From Strigamia acuminata (lineage: Eukaryota; Arthropoda; Chilopoda; Geophilomorpha; Linotaeniidae), in NCBI GenBank assembly GCA_949358305.1, contig OX442315.1:27184427-27244426 (forward strand): a DNA stretch of 60,000 nt, read 5' to 3'. Positions 43,791-54,429 of this stretch are shown here, piece by piece. The stretch's first letter is position 1, and every line of letters begins with the position of its first letter. Both the position numbers and the translations under genes were made by a program. The notes beneath the pieces are model-generated. The model searched no databases. It saw nothing but the letters and a program-made list of their open reading frames with translations, and was not told the origin of the DNA.

Positions 43791-43921
43791 TAAGAGGAAT
43801 AAGCAGAAAAATATTAAAAACTTAACTTTTAAAAATACTTTTTTTGTCTCTACAAACCGCTGCTATTGTTTAACAGTAGATGCGGATCAATACTACGTAC
43901 CGGTATAATTCATATTCAGGT

Positions 43922-45319
43922 TTATTCACCGTCTAACAGTGACAAAGCCAAATCTTCCCTTCCTATCACATCAAGAGCATTTGCCAGTTTCCCAACAGTC
44001 GCACTATCCCCCACTTTCTCTTTCCATTTCATCATCGTTTGAAAAACAAGTTCATTCAATCCATATTGTTTATGTTCATATTCCACCGCATCCAACGCCC
44101 CACTCACTAGATTTAGGTGTTTGCCGAAATCTTTCCATTTGTAACCGAGCTCGCCATCTTTTACGATTGACATTATTTCTTCAGTCACGATTACTTTGCT
44201 CGCTACAAGAAAGAAATAAAATGTAAAAATAAAATATTATTTTCTACCGATGTAAAACAATCACTTAATATCTCCACAGGAACTTTTGATTTCTTTGTTT
44301 TAGGCACTTCATTCTGTGGTGTTTTACATCCACCCTTTCTAGGGAGGTTTCCATAATTGACGGTTATAGTATTACCAAATTGCAAATTATTGGCGTGCCC
44401 AATTTGAATGGCTGTGAGATTCCCAGTCGCCACTGAAATTAGTTTAAAATTTAATAATCAATAATCAAATAAGAATTTTATATCAATTTACTTACTTGCG
44501 TTTTGATTCATGAAGCTACCAGGTCCTTTGGGACCCGGTTTAGAATTTTGAAATTTTGACGAAAATAGGCCCGATGGAAACCCAGTAAACTGCTGGAAGC
44601 CCTTCTTAAACTCATCTGAAAAACCAATAATTAAAAAATTACCTGTAATTAAACACTGATTTAACCCTACCTCCACTTCCTGGCACATCTTTTGGGCATG
44701 GTTTTTGGATTGGATCATCTGTAAATTTTATAAAGTAATTTTATATTTTAAAAAAAAAAATCTGCGTTTGACTTACCGATTGGCAACTCTTTTATATGTG
44801 GATTTGATACGATGTCAATGCGAGAGTGCGAACTTTGGGGTGGACGCGACTCAACACTATTATTTTGAAGACTTTCTTCAGCAGGTACAGCATCTGTTTC
44901 CAACCTAAAGTAAAAGTAATAAATAAATAAATAAATAAATAAAATTGCGAAACAAGAAACTGATTTTAATAAACAACATTATTATAGAAAAATTAGTTGT
45001 TGTAGCTTAGTTAGTACCATCATTTGAAACCTGCTATTCGATATTTCCCACATTGTGGAAAACTCAAAAGTTATTTCACCAGTTCCGATCTCCGTTCTTT
45101 GCATGTAGAAGCAGATTTAACAATCCTAGAATTGTTTTTTTATTCATTTGTTTGAGTTAATGACCTTAATTGATATCTAAATTATCCCTGTACATTCATT
45201 TTTTAATTAAATCAATTGAAATTCATTTCGTCAAAGATGACAACACCTGTACAAAAAACTTACGATTCGTCCGTGTCCTTGCAAATCACCCTTTCGTTGT
45301 CATCATTTCCACTCGCCAT
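43922..45319 (-). CDS. imd: IMD-like immune adaptor (RHIM and death domain)
   Basis: IMD links peptidoglycan receptors to FADD/DREDD and TAK1, driving Relish-dependent antimicrobial peptides. Six exons join in frame. Exon 1 (45319-45264) gives MASGNDDNERVICKDTDES. Exon 2 opens LETDAVPAEESLQ (44903 down), matching the DREDD caspase site and the IAP-binding motif exposed by cleavage. Exon 5 carries TAIQIGHANNLQFGNTITV (about 44410-44350), a RHIM-like amyloid core (IQIG). The last exon (to 43922) is a death domain: GYKWKDFGKHLNLVSGALDA, LVFQTMMKWKEKVGDSATVG, and the end REDLALSLLDGE. The predicted length of about 255 residues fits fly IMD (273). The combination of cleavage site, RHIM and C-terminal death domain is specific. 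RIPK1 is the vertebrate relative but would carry a kinase domain, absent here. Confidence 0.92.
44916..44942. repeat. AAAT microsatellite
   Basis: (AATA)n runs lie in the first IMD intron just upstream of exon 2. Confidence 0.75.
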
Positions 45320-45967
45320 TTTAAACTAAACGAAAAAATATTTTACAAAAGTAAATATCAGGACTCATTTATCTTTGATCTTATAATCATACTACTTTTA
45401 TTCTTGGAATTCCCAATTTGTGAGGGGAATATGGTGCGCTGTTTTTTCTGGTCTTGATACGCACCGTCACCGTTCTCACAGCTCATACACTAAAATAAAC
45501 TAATCGATCAACTACTTAACATCCATCATCACCGATAATAACTTATTAAGAAGTCTATTAAAAACAAAGTTAATAAAACAATACAGCGAAAATTGGAACC
45601 TAAATTAACCAATAATTATATTGTCGTTTTTAATGAAATTGCTTACCGCCAATGGTCGATTACCTTCGTCTGTCAATTAATCAAAGTGCGGATTTACCAT
45701 TGCAGGAAGAAAATAAAACTACCATTGTATAAAATCATAGTAGAGTTTTTAATTCATTAACTTCTTTAAAAACACGAAACTCAGCGGTTAGTGTAGTGAA
45801 AAGATAATTCAAAATTAAACTTAAGCTAATATTTATTTGGCGCCAAATTCAAATCTATTAAAATTGATAACTTTAATTTCCAATCAAGTATATTTGTCAA
45901 TTTGATAAACATTTTACATTTCTTGTTTGTGCATTCAAAATTACATTTTTTATTCGTATAAAGAAAA
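45320..45967. other. IMD upstream region and aquaporin 3' flank
   Basis: This holds the presumed promoter of the IMD gene and the 3' untranslated region of the aquaporin, both on the minus strand. I looked for kappaB-like sites and found none I would defend. Confidence 0.4.
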
Positions 45968-46856
45968 TCATAATTCCATTGCTTCGAGTTTATTTTGGTT
46001 TATTAGACTGACAGAACCTCGATTTGCTTGAAATACAACTTGATATAAAACTGCTGCTACAATTGCTCCGCTGCAAGGTCCGGCCCAATATATCTAAGTT
46101 AAAATAGCCAAAACAACAATTAAATATATATGGTACCCAGGGATTTAAGTACACTTTATTACCCAATGGTGCTGCCATTTGTTGAAAACGACAGCTGGAC
46201 CCAACGAACGAGCAGGATTTATACTTGATCCCGTAAAATTCAACTAAAAATGCACAAACCATTAAATCCAAAAAACCAACATGAATAATATCATTTTATA
46301 CCGCAAAAAAATGACCAGCTGTTACAGATAAACCGATTGCAAGAGACACCGATCCCGTTACATCATTGCGATTTGAATCGCACACAGAAAAAGCCGTGAT
46401 CACCATTATAAAAGTAATTAAGAACTCTATACCAAAACCGGAAATTTCCGAAACATTTGGATTGATGGCTGTGACACCGAGGTTGTTTTGCAAATGAAGC
46501 GGTGTGAATAATTTCAGCAATGATGCCCCCGCAATGGCGCCAACACATTGACAAATCACGTACAATATGCACATAATTATTGACATTTTACCAGTGACCA
46601 TCATTGCAATTGACACTGCGGGATTTATTTGACCTCCGCTGATGTGCAAGGTAAATTGAACAATAGTAGCGACCGTAAAACCGGCAGCCAACGCAATTTG
46701 AAGCGGATCTATATGTTTAGTCCATGGAACTGAAGCGCCACATCCAAAAATTACCAGAAGCATTGTGCCTAGCAGCTCGCTAATAAGAATCTTCCATAAA
46801 TCTGTAGTCCGCCTAAGATCCTGGTAACCCAGTATTTTAGATGTTTTAATGGACAT
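45968..46856 (-). CDS. Aquaporin (MIP family, DRIP/PRIP-like)
   Basis: This is a water channel in the plasma membrane with six membrane helices. The main exon from 46856 encodes MSIKTSKILGYQDLRRTTDL, then ISELLGTMLLVIFGCGASV, the first pore motif HISGGQINPAVSIAMM (about 46650-46600), and FGIEFLITFIMVITAFSVCD. Downstream exons give NFTGSSINPARSLGPAVVF (second pore motif, about 46235-46190) and YWAGPCSGAIVAAVLYQVV, with a short tail ending KLEAMEL. Both NPA boxes are intact, and the Arg after the second is the selectivity-filter arginine typical of orthodox water channels. ATG 46883 is also in frame and would add nine residues. The subfamily is a guess between DRIP, PRIP and related insect aquaporins. 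Confidence 0.9.
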
Positions 46857-47443
46857 GGTGTGTGCGCTTTGTTTGCAAGACACAACTGTATGTAATCGTC
46901 AAGGACAATAGTTTGAAGTATCTTGACGATAGCGACGATTATCGTAGCTTATGTTCAAAACCTTTAATATGATATGCAATGTTTTTCTATTGGATCTGCT
47001 AAAAATAATATAATAAATGATGAAATGTCACATCTTGGATATTATACGACCCTGTCTGAAAAATAATAAATCAGTACAATTATATCTAATCGATAGTGTT
47101 GCAGTACCGGCATCCAAAACTTCAATCATATTTTGAATTTGATGTGATAAAAGAGACACATGACGCAATGGTCAATTCAGACGCAAATATCTGTTTTGAC
47201 TTGAATGGAATTTGATCTTTTTTTTTTTAATACAGCAATACAAACTGTGAAAAGTACAGTGTAAATTTAAAAAAAAAAATTAAATAAATTATACAGAGTA
47301 CTAAATTTAAAAAAAAAACAACGAAATTAATGGAAATTATAATGTAATAACGCTAGAACATTTTGATGCAGTTTCAGTTTTATCCATCTGGAACGGAGTT
47401 TCATTGGCGCCTTTTGATGAGTAGCTGTAGCTGAGCAACAGTG
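46857..47443. promoter_or_regulatory. Divergent upstream region of aquaporin and NECAB
   Basis: The two genes start in opposite directions across about 590 bases. It is mostly AT-rich, with A- and T-homopolymer runs at 47220-47320. I see no further gene or clear core promoter. Confidence 0.4.
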
Positions 47444-49520
47444 ATGGCCACGACCACGAGATGTGAGAGCTCCAGAGAGACTAGAGAATGCGATGTAGGA
47501 AAAGGAATGTCAATACTTCTAGATGTGCGTAGAATTTATTTATTATTTAACATTTATTACATTCTTAACTGGTAAATTATTATTTTGTAAAAATAGAAGC
47601 TTTGTGTAAAATTATTATTTTATTTATTTTTGCAACTTCTATAAAGCATGAAAATGCTAAGCTTAAAATTATTATTTTGTATGTGTTTTAAATTTAAATT
47701 AGACTGGTAAATTAATATATTCTAACAGCATAACACGCATTCCTTACATAAAACAAGCAGGCGTTGTGTCTAAATATAATCACTCAAATGGGTGCCAGAC
47801 CTTGTTTACTAAGCAACTGCTCCAATGACACACATTGCACTACAACACATTTTTCTTTTAGGTTTTTTACCGAGCTGATTTTAATGGTAATCAAAGAATA
47901 ACGCAGAGTTAAGACTAAAATAAATTCTCATATTTCTAATTCAGCCGATGGAGTTCTGACTGAGTCTGAATTCAAATCTGGATGCTGCGATTGCCACATG
48001 AGCGATGATGATATTAAATGTTTATTTAAGGAACTCTCAGCTCAAGATGCAGCGTATAGTGACAAAAAGAAAAAAAATCAAATTACATTCCAATTCTAAC
48101 GGTTTTATTCATTTTTTTTAAAATGTAGCATCCATGCAACGGATTTTTGTTCATTTATTATTCAACATGCTGGACCATTTCGACAAATTCTAGCATCGTT
48201 AGAGTATTTAACAACCGCAATGTGCAAAGTTATTGACAATACATGTGAAGTAAGCCAACCTTTAATAAATTAAATTTATTAAATTTTATTTTCATTTTTA
48301 TTTAAATATAGAATTATGTAAAAGATAACGTTCGGTCCAATTTTGTAATTCGTTTACTCCTTCGCGAATTGCTAATGCAACTTGCAATTGCTCAGAGCAA
48401 TACAGAAGGTCTGTTATTGAAGATAGACGAAATAGAGGAACCAGAAAAGAGCAGGTTGTAAATTACACCGAATTACACGCTATTTGTATTTTTTGTTTTG
48501 TTTACGAATTGCTTTCGCAGACGAGAAAGTGTAGCGACTTTGAACTCAGTCGTTGAAAACAATATAGACAATTTCATTGATGTCACTAAAGAAGAATTCG
48601 AACGTAACAGCGCGCCATTACGAGGTAAGCATTTTTTCGGTTATTGACAGATGACTTGATAAATAAATAAAAATAACCAAATTCAAATTACAGTATTACC
48701 CGAAGATACGAGTCAATTGCTCGAAAAGCAGGTGAATAAATTAGAATCGCTTATAGAACGTCTCGATCAGTTCCCCGTGATGATACGATCGAATGAATTT
48801 GCTGAGCGCATTCACGCATTGGATTCGTTAAACGCTAAATTCGAAAGACTAGAGATGTTTTTAGATAAAATTGAAGAAAAGGTGAAGCAATAATCTATCT
48901 ATAAGATCTAGAAAGTCATTTATTTTTTCTCATTTCTTATCCCGCAGAATGAATTTAATATTTCCGAAGAAACTAATGACATATCTCAAGATAATCTCGT
49001 AACTAAATATTTGTTTTTATTATAAATCTTTACATTCTGACATTTTTAAAATTAGTTGATGGTTGTGCAACAAAAATTGGAAATAGAAGAGAAGCATTAC
49101 AGTACTTTTAAGCAAAGTTTGGATTCATACATGCAAGAAACTCGTCTTTCCAAAGGATGTATTTACATTAATATTATGTCTTATCATGATTCATCGAACG
49201 TTGTTATTTATGAAATATGGTCAACAGAAGAGAAATGGAATGGGTAAATTTATCTTAACTAATGAAAAATAAAAATCAAAGCAAATAAAAAATAAAAATT
49301 GATTTAGACATGTCAGATCATCACGTTTTAAGACTTTTCAACATCAAAACATCGAGCATCTGAAAAAACCCGAATCAATCACCACAATCCAACTACCGGG
49401 TAATATTTTTGGTTTGTATTTACAAAACGATAATATAATACCAAACTAGCAACTTACTTAATTCTAATTCTAATTTTTATTCATTTCTTAGCATCCTGGT
49501 GGAGGAAAAGCCCAAGATGA
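47444..49520 (+). CDS. NECAB: N-terminal EF-hand calcium-binding protein (NECAB)
   Basis: NECABs are neuronal calcium-binding proteins with an EF-hand, a coiled region and a C-terminal ABM (monooxygenase-like) domain. Exon 1 (47444 to about 47524) ends GKGMSILLD, matching human KGMSIFLD. Exon 2 (about 47864) continues VFYRADFN. Exon 3 gives ADGVLTESEFKS, so the EF loop DFNADGVLTESE has acidic or Asn residues at positions 1, 3, 5 and 12. The second EF-hand (about 48050-48150) is degenerate. Then come RQILASLEYLTTAMCKVIDN, a coiled stretch (LEKQVNKLESLIERLDQFP), and the ABM domain (about 49056-49520) with GCIYINIMSYHDSSNVVIYE and the terminal LPASWWRKSPR, equivalent to human VPASWWILNN. The two first introns are GT-AG in phase; I set the start at the only ATG that leads into exon 1. 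Confidence 0.88.
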
Positions 49521-49576
49521 ATTTTTACAAGTTGGTACAAATTCTGTGGTTTCAAAGGATCAATTATATATCTAAT

Positions 49577-50777
49577 TCATTCCAATGGATTAGGTTTTCG
49601 CGACTGCCTCGCTAAATGTGGATTAAATTGAGAATTATATGATTGGCGCCCATCCAATGGCTTTGGAGCCTCTTGTTTATCAGTTCCGTTTAATTTAGCC
49701 AATAACTTTTCCGTTTTTAGTCTTTCTTCGCGTTCACGTCTTAACCTTTCCCGCCGAAGTTCATCTAAAGACTTTCCAGATGACGTTACATCTTTATCTT
49801 TCTTATGCTTTTTATGTTTCTTTGATTTTTTTTCTTCAATTTTTGGTTGCTACAAGGCATGAAATAATAATAAAATAAAGAGTACTACGAATAGAAATGA
49901 TTTATTCCACCAACCTTTGCGTGTTTTTCTGATTTGGTAAAATGTTCGGGGCCCATTTGTCGTTTTAAATCTTGTAATGGATCTAGAAACGATTTTGTTT
50001 TGATTCCAATTTCCTCTCTGTAAAATATCAAAGGTCATTAAATTTTAAATAAAATTCAAACTTAAAAAAATAAAAATTTGATATATACTTTTCATCGGGC
50101 TTGTGGAGATCCCTTCTAGGTGGATTAAAATACCAAGGTTTATCAACTACAACAAGAAAAAACTTAAGAAATTACACATCTTATCGTACTGCAGAAAGAA
50201 ACACAAAAATTACTTTGCGATTCGGCAGAATTCTGTCCCAAATATGTCAAAAGACCGATTTGCTTTTCGTATGTTTCTTGTTCTTCTCGTTTCTCAGCTT
50301 CATATTCTTTATTCGTGCCCCAACTTTTTTGCTGTAATAAACAATAGTTATGTTTTGGATTAACTTGAATACATTTGATGATGCCTGGCATGTTCCTTAC
50401 ACCACTTTCGACTGCTTGGAATAAATTAACGTGGCCTGAATTTGAAGCAGCTTCTTCAACAGGCTTGACAGACCCATAACTATCGCTAGATTGACGAACT
50501 TTTTGACGCAAAAAGTCTGTTCGAGTTTCTTGTTCCTGCAAATATTTTTGAAGATTGGTTTTGACTAATTTTAATTTTATATAATACACACGCAAATTTA
50601 CCGCTAGTTGAATTTTACGCTGTTTTTCCTTTTCTTCAGCAGCTGCTTTTGCTTCATCACGACGTACACGTTCTATGTTTTGTTTCGTTCGAACATGCCA
50701 TCTGAAATAAATAATAAATTAGTAATTTGCCAACACATTAAAATTGATACTAACTTTTTTTTGGGAAGAATATTCAT
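49577..50777 (-). CDS. LENG1: LENG1-like protein (CIR N-terminal domain)
   Basis: Leukocyte receptor cluster member 1 homologues are nuclear, highly charged proteins with a CIR_N domain, probably spliceosome-associated. Exon 1 (50777) encodes MNILPKK; exon 2 continues WHVRTKQNIERVRRDEAKAA, the family N-terminus. Next come EQETRTDFLRQKVRQS, GHVNLFQAVESG, NKEYEAEKREEQETYEKQIG and LLTYLGQNSAESQ. Then come KPWYFNPPRRDLHKPDE, FLDPLQDLKRQMGPEHF, a Lys-rich KKSKKHKKHKKDKD stretch, and LDELRRERLRREREERLKTE. It ends YNSQFNPHLARQSRKPNPLE. All blocks follow human LENG1 order. It converges on NECAB with only 56 bases between stops. Its start codon is about 180 bases from the left end of the DIRS element. 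Confidence 0.92.
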
Positions 50778-50982
50778 TTTGGATTTTTATAAACGCAGGA
50801 TTTATATATCTCAAGTTGGTAACAACAACAGTCATAGAGAATCGTCGGGCATCGTAATCCTAGACTGCCGCACTCTATCGGCTTCTGCGTAAACTACTTT
50901 TGCAATATCTGAAGATTTTAGCACTTTTTAAAATACACTTCACGATTTTTTAGGATGATTCACTCTTAGTAATCTCCGGCTA

Positions 50983-51016
50983 AACAGGAGATGGCGCTAC
51001 TAGTCGGGTTACGTCA
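50983..51016 (+). repeat. DIRS left inverted terminal repeat core
   Basis: Thirty-four bases, beginning AACAGGAGATGGCGCTACTA, are perfectly complementary to 54307-54340. Confidence 0.9.
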
Positions 51017-51173
51017 CTTCCGGTTCTACTAACGGGTTGCGCGGTCAGGTTCGAATTGCTCTACAAGAAAAATTTGCTTTTATATCGTTTTTTCCCCTTT
51101 TTAATTAAAGGATCTCATATTTTCGAACACCTTTCTAATAATTGTTTCTTTATTAGTTTTATAACATTCTATT

Positions 51174-52883
51174 ATGAATTCCCAAGTTATGATTACCGAT
51201 TCTGGATTCCCTACTTTGAACGACCACGTGGTCCAAAATCTCCAAAATGAGGAGGTCCACGAACCTAACCACGAAGAAGAGATCGTAGAAGAGCCACCTT
51301 CGCCGAGAAGGATGCAAAATAGGATCGAATGTCTAGCCGACACTGTGTACGAGCTAAAAGACATAATGCAAAATTTGCTAACTGCGAAAACGGTCGTCGT
51401 TTCGCCGCAGAACACCGCGATGGCTGGGCCAGGTGCTGTACCTACCCCAAAAGCCACTGACGGGACAACTTCGTTGTTGAACCCCGCAATCGCAGTTCCC
51501 CTTGTCGTCACAAGCGGGACCAAGCCAGTTGACGGTTCAACGGCTCCGACTTCGGCAACCAAAGTTGGTTTTTCGGATGTTTCGAAACTTTTGGGCGCCG
51601 AGACCAAGTTTGGCGACGCCTGGCCCGCCGAATTAGAGGCTTTGGTAAGCAAATCGCTTTTTGAGACCTCGACGGAATTTAGGGACCAATTAGTTGATAA
51701 ACTGATAATCCCTGAAAACGCAAAGTACTTGGACCCGCCTAAAGTGGACGGCACTATGTTTGGAGATGTGCAGCCTTGGATAAGGTCGAGAGACACGACG
51801 TCTTTAAAACATCAGAAACTCGTTCTGAAGACTTACATTCCGCTTGCTTCGGCAATGAAGGATGTAGTGGCGGGAAATTTGGACCCCAATTCACTGGTCA
51901 CCCACCTGGCCGAGGCCATGACACTGCTGGGCGCAATGAATACGGCGCTAACGTTGCGCCGACGTTTGGACTTCGCGGACTCGCTCGCACCTAGGTACAA
52001 GCCGTTTGCGAAAGGGAAGGTTATTTTCCCATCCGACCTGTTTGGCCCGGATTTGCCCAAGCAGATCAAGGAATTCGATGAATTAAAAAAGGTCACTTCC
52101 AAGGCCACTTTTGATAAAGCCGAAAACCGCAAGTCCGACAGGGACAAGAATTACCGCCGCTACCACCCGTACAATAGGTACGATAATAAATACGATAACA
52201 AGCGCTCAGACAACTCAAGAAGTTTCGATTTTAAGCGCCAGAATAGTATGAACATTGTTTGTTCTAATCCCGTGACCGTGTGTACTAATTCCGATTCTCT
52301 TTGCAGATCGGGGGAAGAGCCAGCGCGGAAAACCCTACAAGAAGTAGCGGCAGAATCACCTGTAATTGAATCTGAAAATGTAAGAAATAAAGAGTTATTC
52401 TTCAATTCACACATATCGCATCTATCCTTTAAGCCAGGAAATTTACAATATTACTTGCCTGTTTGGCGTAAAATCACATCCAATCCGTTTGTATTATCTG
52501 CCCTGTCGGGCATAAAATTCGATCTAAATTTCGACAAGCTCGTTCACGTTAAAAGAACGGAATATAGAATGAATTTGAGCGAAACTTTTGCAATTTCCCA
52601 AGCTGTGGACAAGCTTTGCCAGCAAGGCATAATTAAACAGGTCGCCCACGTTGAAGGCGAATACTTAAGTCCAATTTTCGCCGTCCCCAAGCCGGACGGA
52701 TCCGTACGGATTATTTTAAATCTAAAAAAGTTCAACGAGAGCTTAGATTATCTCCATTTTAAAATGGCCTCGCTTAAAGATGCGATAAACCTTATGAAAA
52801 AGGGTCAATTTATGTTTAAAATCGACCTCACTAACGCCTTTTACTTGTTACCAATTAAAAACGAAAATCACAAAAATAATTAA
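51174..52883 (+). pseudogene. DIRS gag-like region fused to truncated reverse transcriptase
   Basis: The 569-codon frame begins MNSQVMITDSGFPTLNDHV. Its first 300 residues are a gag-like part: acidic N-terminus, Ala/Thr/Pro-rich linker, then a helical region (MFGDVQPWIRSRDTTSL, HLAEAMTLLGAMNTALTLRR) and a basic Arg/Tyr/Asn-rich tail around 52130-52230 for nucleic-acid binding. From about residue 400 the N-terminal RT fingers appear: SPIFAVPKPDGSVRIILNLK, then MFKIDLTNAFYLLPI. The frame then stops after NENHKNN. RT motifs from the thumb-side palm, including the YxDD catalytic pair, are absent. Downstream sequence resumes in a different frame, so I infer a deletion junction near 52865-52885. 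Confidence 0.85.
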
Positions 52884-53745
52884 GCTAGCTTCGCGCCTTC
52901 TCCAATTGGAGAATTTCTCCATTCAGGATTTGGCCATTTTTATTGGCAATTTAGTTTCCGCCGAGCCAGCGCTTTCTGACGGTTTTTGGAACATAAAGCC
53001 CCTGGAATCTTTCAAAACAGGACAGTTGTTCCTTCATAACCACAACTATAATACTTTAGTTAAAAATTACCCCGACATCAAAGTCGAATTATCTAGATGG
53101 ACTAAATTAGAGAATTTCTCCCCCAAAAATCTAACCCGTCACGATGTGGATACGGAGGTTTTCACCGATGCCTCCAATTTGGGTTGGGGAGCCAGTTGGA
53201 ACTCCCGCTCTGCTAATGGCCAGTGGACAGCTGAGGAAAATGATTTTCACATTAATGTCAAGGAACTTTTGGCCCTCTGGTTCGCCTGGAAGGTTTTTGC
53301 CCCCTTTGACGGCAAAAAACACGTTTTGTTTCATTCCGACAGCTCCACAGTAGTGAGCGTGTTCCGGAACCAGGGCAGCAAGGTCCAGCAACTCCACCAT
53401 TTTGGGAGACTAGTGTGGGAAGATTCCCAAAGATTAAAAATCGACTTTTCAGTAATTCATATCCCCGGTAAGGAAAACGTTATGGCCGACTATTTGTCGC
53501 GTAATTTTTTAACTACGGATGGGGAATGGAGTTTATCTCCAAAAATTTTTAATAAATTAAAATCCCTATTCGGACTACCTGAGATTGATCTGTTTGCGAC
53601 AAGACTAAATCATAAATTACCAAAGTATTTTTCTTGGGGCCCTGACCCCTTCGCTTACAGGATAGATGCGTTCTCCCATTCTTGGAAAGAAACTTTTGCT
53701 TACGCCTTTCCTCCTTTTTGTTTAATTTCTAGGATTTTACAAAAA
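52879..53745 (+). pseudogene. DIRS RT connection and RNase H region
   Basis: Read from about 52879 in the shifted frame, the sequence gives IIKLASRLLQLENFSIQDLA and FIGNLVSAEPALSDGFW, the RT-to-RNase H connection typical of DIRS. The RNase H domain follows: EVFTDASNLGWGASW (first Asp), HINVKELLALWFAW (Glu), VLFHSDSSTVVSVFRNQGSK (Asp) and GKENVMADYLSRN (terminal Asp block). A DIRS-typical tail comes next (LPEIDLFATRLNHKLPKYF, then DAFSHSWKETFAYAFPPFCL). The catalytic residues of RNase H look intact. The frame continues to 53901, but beyond about 53745 it is read out of phase with the remaining recombinase sequence. Confidence 0.85.
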
Positions 53746-53749
53746 ATCC

Positions 53750-53895
53750 GCCACCAGTGTTATTCCGGTACAACAAATATTAGGTGTTGCCGGTTGGACC
53801 TCCGAACAAACATTCGCGAGGTTCTACAACAAAACAATTGTCAACCACAATGCTTTTCAGGAATCAGTCCTAAACAGACCAATTCCAAAATAAAT
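53750..53895 (+). pseudogene. Remnant of DIRS tyrosine recombinase C-terminus
   Basis: In another frame this stretch reads VQQILGVAGWTSEQTFARFY, followed by NKTIVNHNAFQESVLNRPI and a stop. AGW(S/T)SE-TF-FY is the end of DIRS-type recombinases and contains the nucleophile Tyr. The upstream catalytic Arg and His boxes are missing, so a second deletion removed most of the gene between RNase H and this point. Confidence 0.8.
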
Positions 53896-53990
53896 TCATA
53901 AATAAAAAATGATTAAACTGAAAAATTGTTAAATTTGTTTTTTCCAAAACATTTTTATTTTTATCCTATGGAAAAAAGTTACCTTTCAAG

Positions 53991-54117
53991 TCTCCTGTTT
54001 AGCCGGAGATTACTAAGAGTGAATGTAATCTCGGCTGAACGAAGTGAAGCGGAGCGAAGCGGAGCGAACGAGTGAAAGCCGATAACATTCACTCGTGTAA
54101 TTGGAGGTTTAACAGGA
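53991..54117 (+). repeat. DIRS internal complementary region
   Basis: Bases 53991-54024 are the reverse complement of the left outer end (50958-50991). Bases 54022-54117 are the reverse complement of the right outer end (54334-54429). The two complementary parts overlap by AAT at 54022-54024, which marks the ATT circle-junction core. This region lets DIRS cDNA be templated into a closed circle. Confidence 0.9.
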
Positions 54118-54306
54118 CCCACCGACCTCCCTTGTCACAACTAAATTATCTAAGCTCCATCTAACACAAACTAATTCGTTTTCAATCACTACCTAGCGTT
54201 CTAAATGTTTAAAAATGAACGAAAATCACGCTTACCGTCAACACCGTTGATTTCGTCGACTCCATTTTGTCCTTCACTTCCTTTTTTCCAGGATAGCTTT
54301 TAAGAC

Positions 54307-54429
54307 TGACGTAACCCGACTAGTAGCGCCATCTCCTGTTAAACCTCCAATTACACGAGTGAATGTTATCGGCTTTCACTCGTTCGCTCCGCTTCGCTCC
54401 GCTTCACTTCGTTCAGCCGAGATTACATT
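54307..54429 (-). repeat. DIRS right inverted terminal repeat and outer extension
   Basis: 54307-54340 mirrors the left repeat. 54334-54429 is complementary to the internal region and ends GATTACATT, which marks the element end. Simple GCTCCGCTTC repeats lie inside. Confidence 0.9.

Larger units (their letters stand above)
50958..54429 (+). mobile_element. DIRS-type tyrosine-recombinase retrotransposon, internally deleted
   Basis: Three terminal features define a DIRS element. A 34-base inverted repeat is at 50983-51016 and 54307-54340. Unique outer extensions lie on the left (from 50958) and right (to 54429). Near the right end an internal complementary region (53991-54117) is the exact reverse complement of both outer ends fused together. 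The coding part runs left to right: a gag-like/RT open frame, an RNase H frame, and a short recombinase C-terminus in another frame. The catalytic core of RT and most of the recombinase are missing, so the copy is non-autonomous. It lies between LENG1 and the first shutdown-like gene. Confidence 0.92.

Noticed and set aside
45170-45457. 95-codon hydrophobic plus-strand frame near the IMD start
   Set aside because: It is AT-driven Phe/Ile/Leu-rich sequence opposite IMD exon 1, with no conserved features.
51101-51796. 231-codon frame antisense to the DIRS gag-like region
   Set aside because: It is a shadow of the biased codon use on the plus strand; its Ser/Thr/Val-rich sequence has no recognisable domain.
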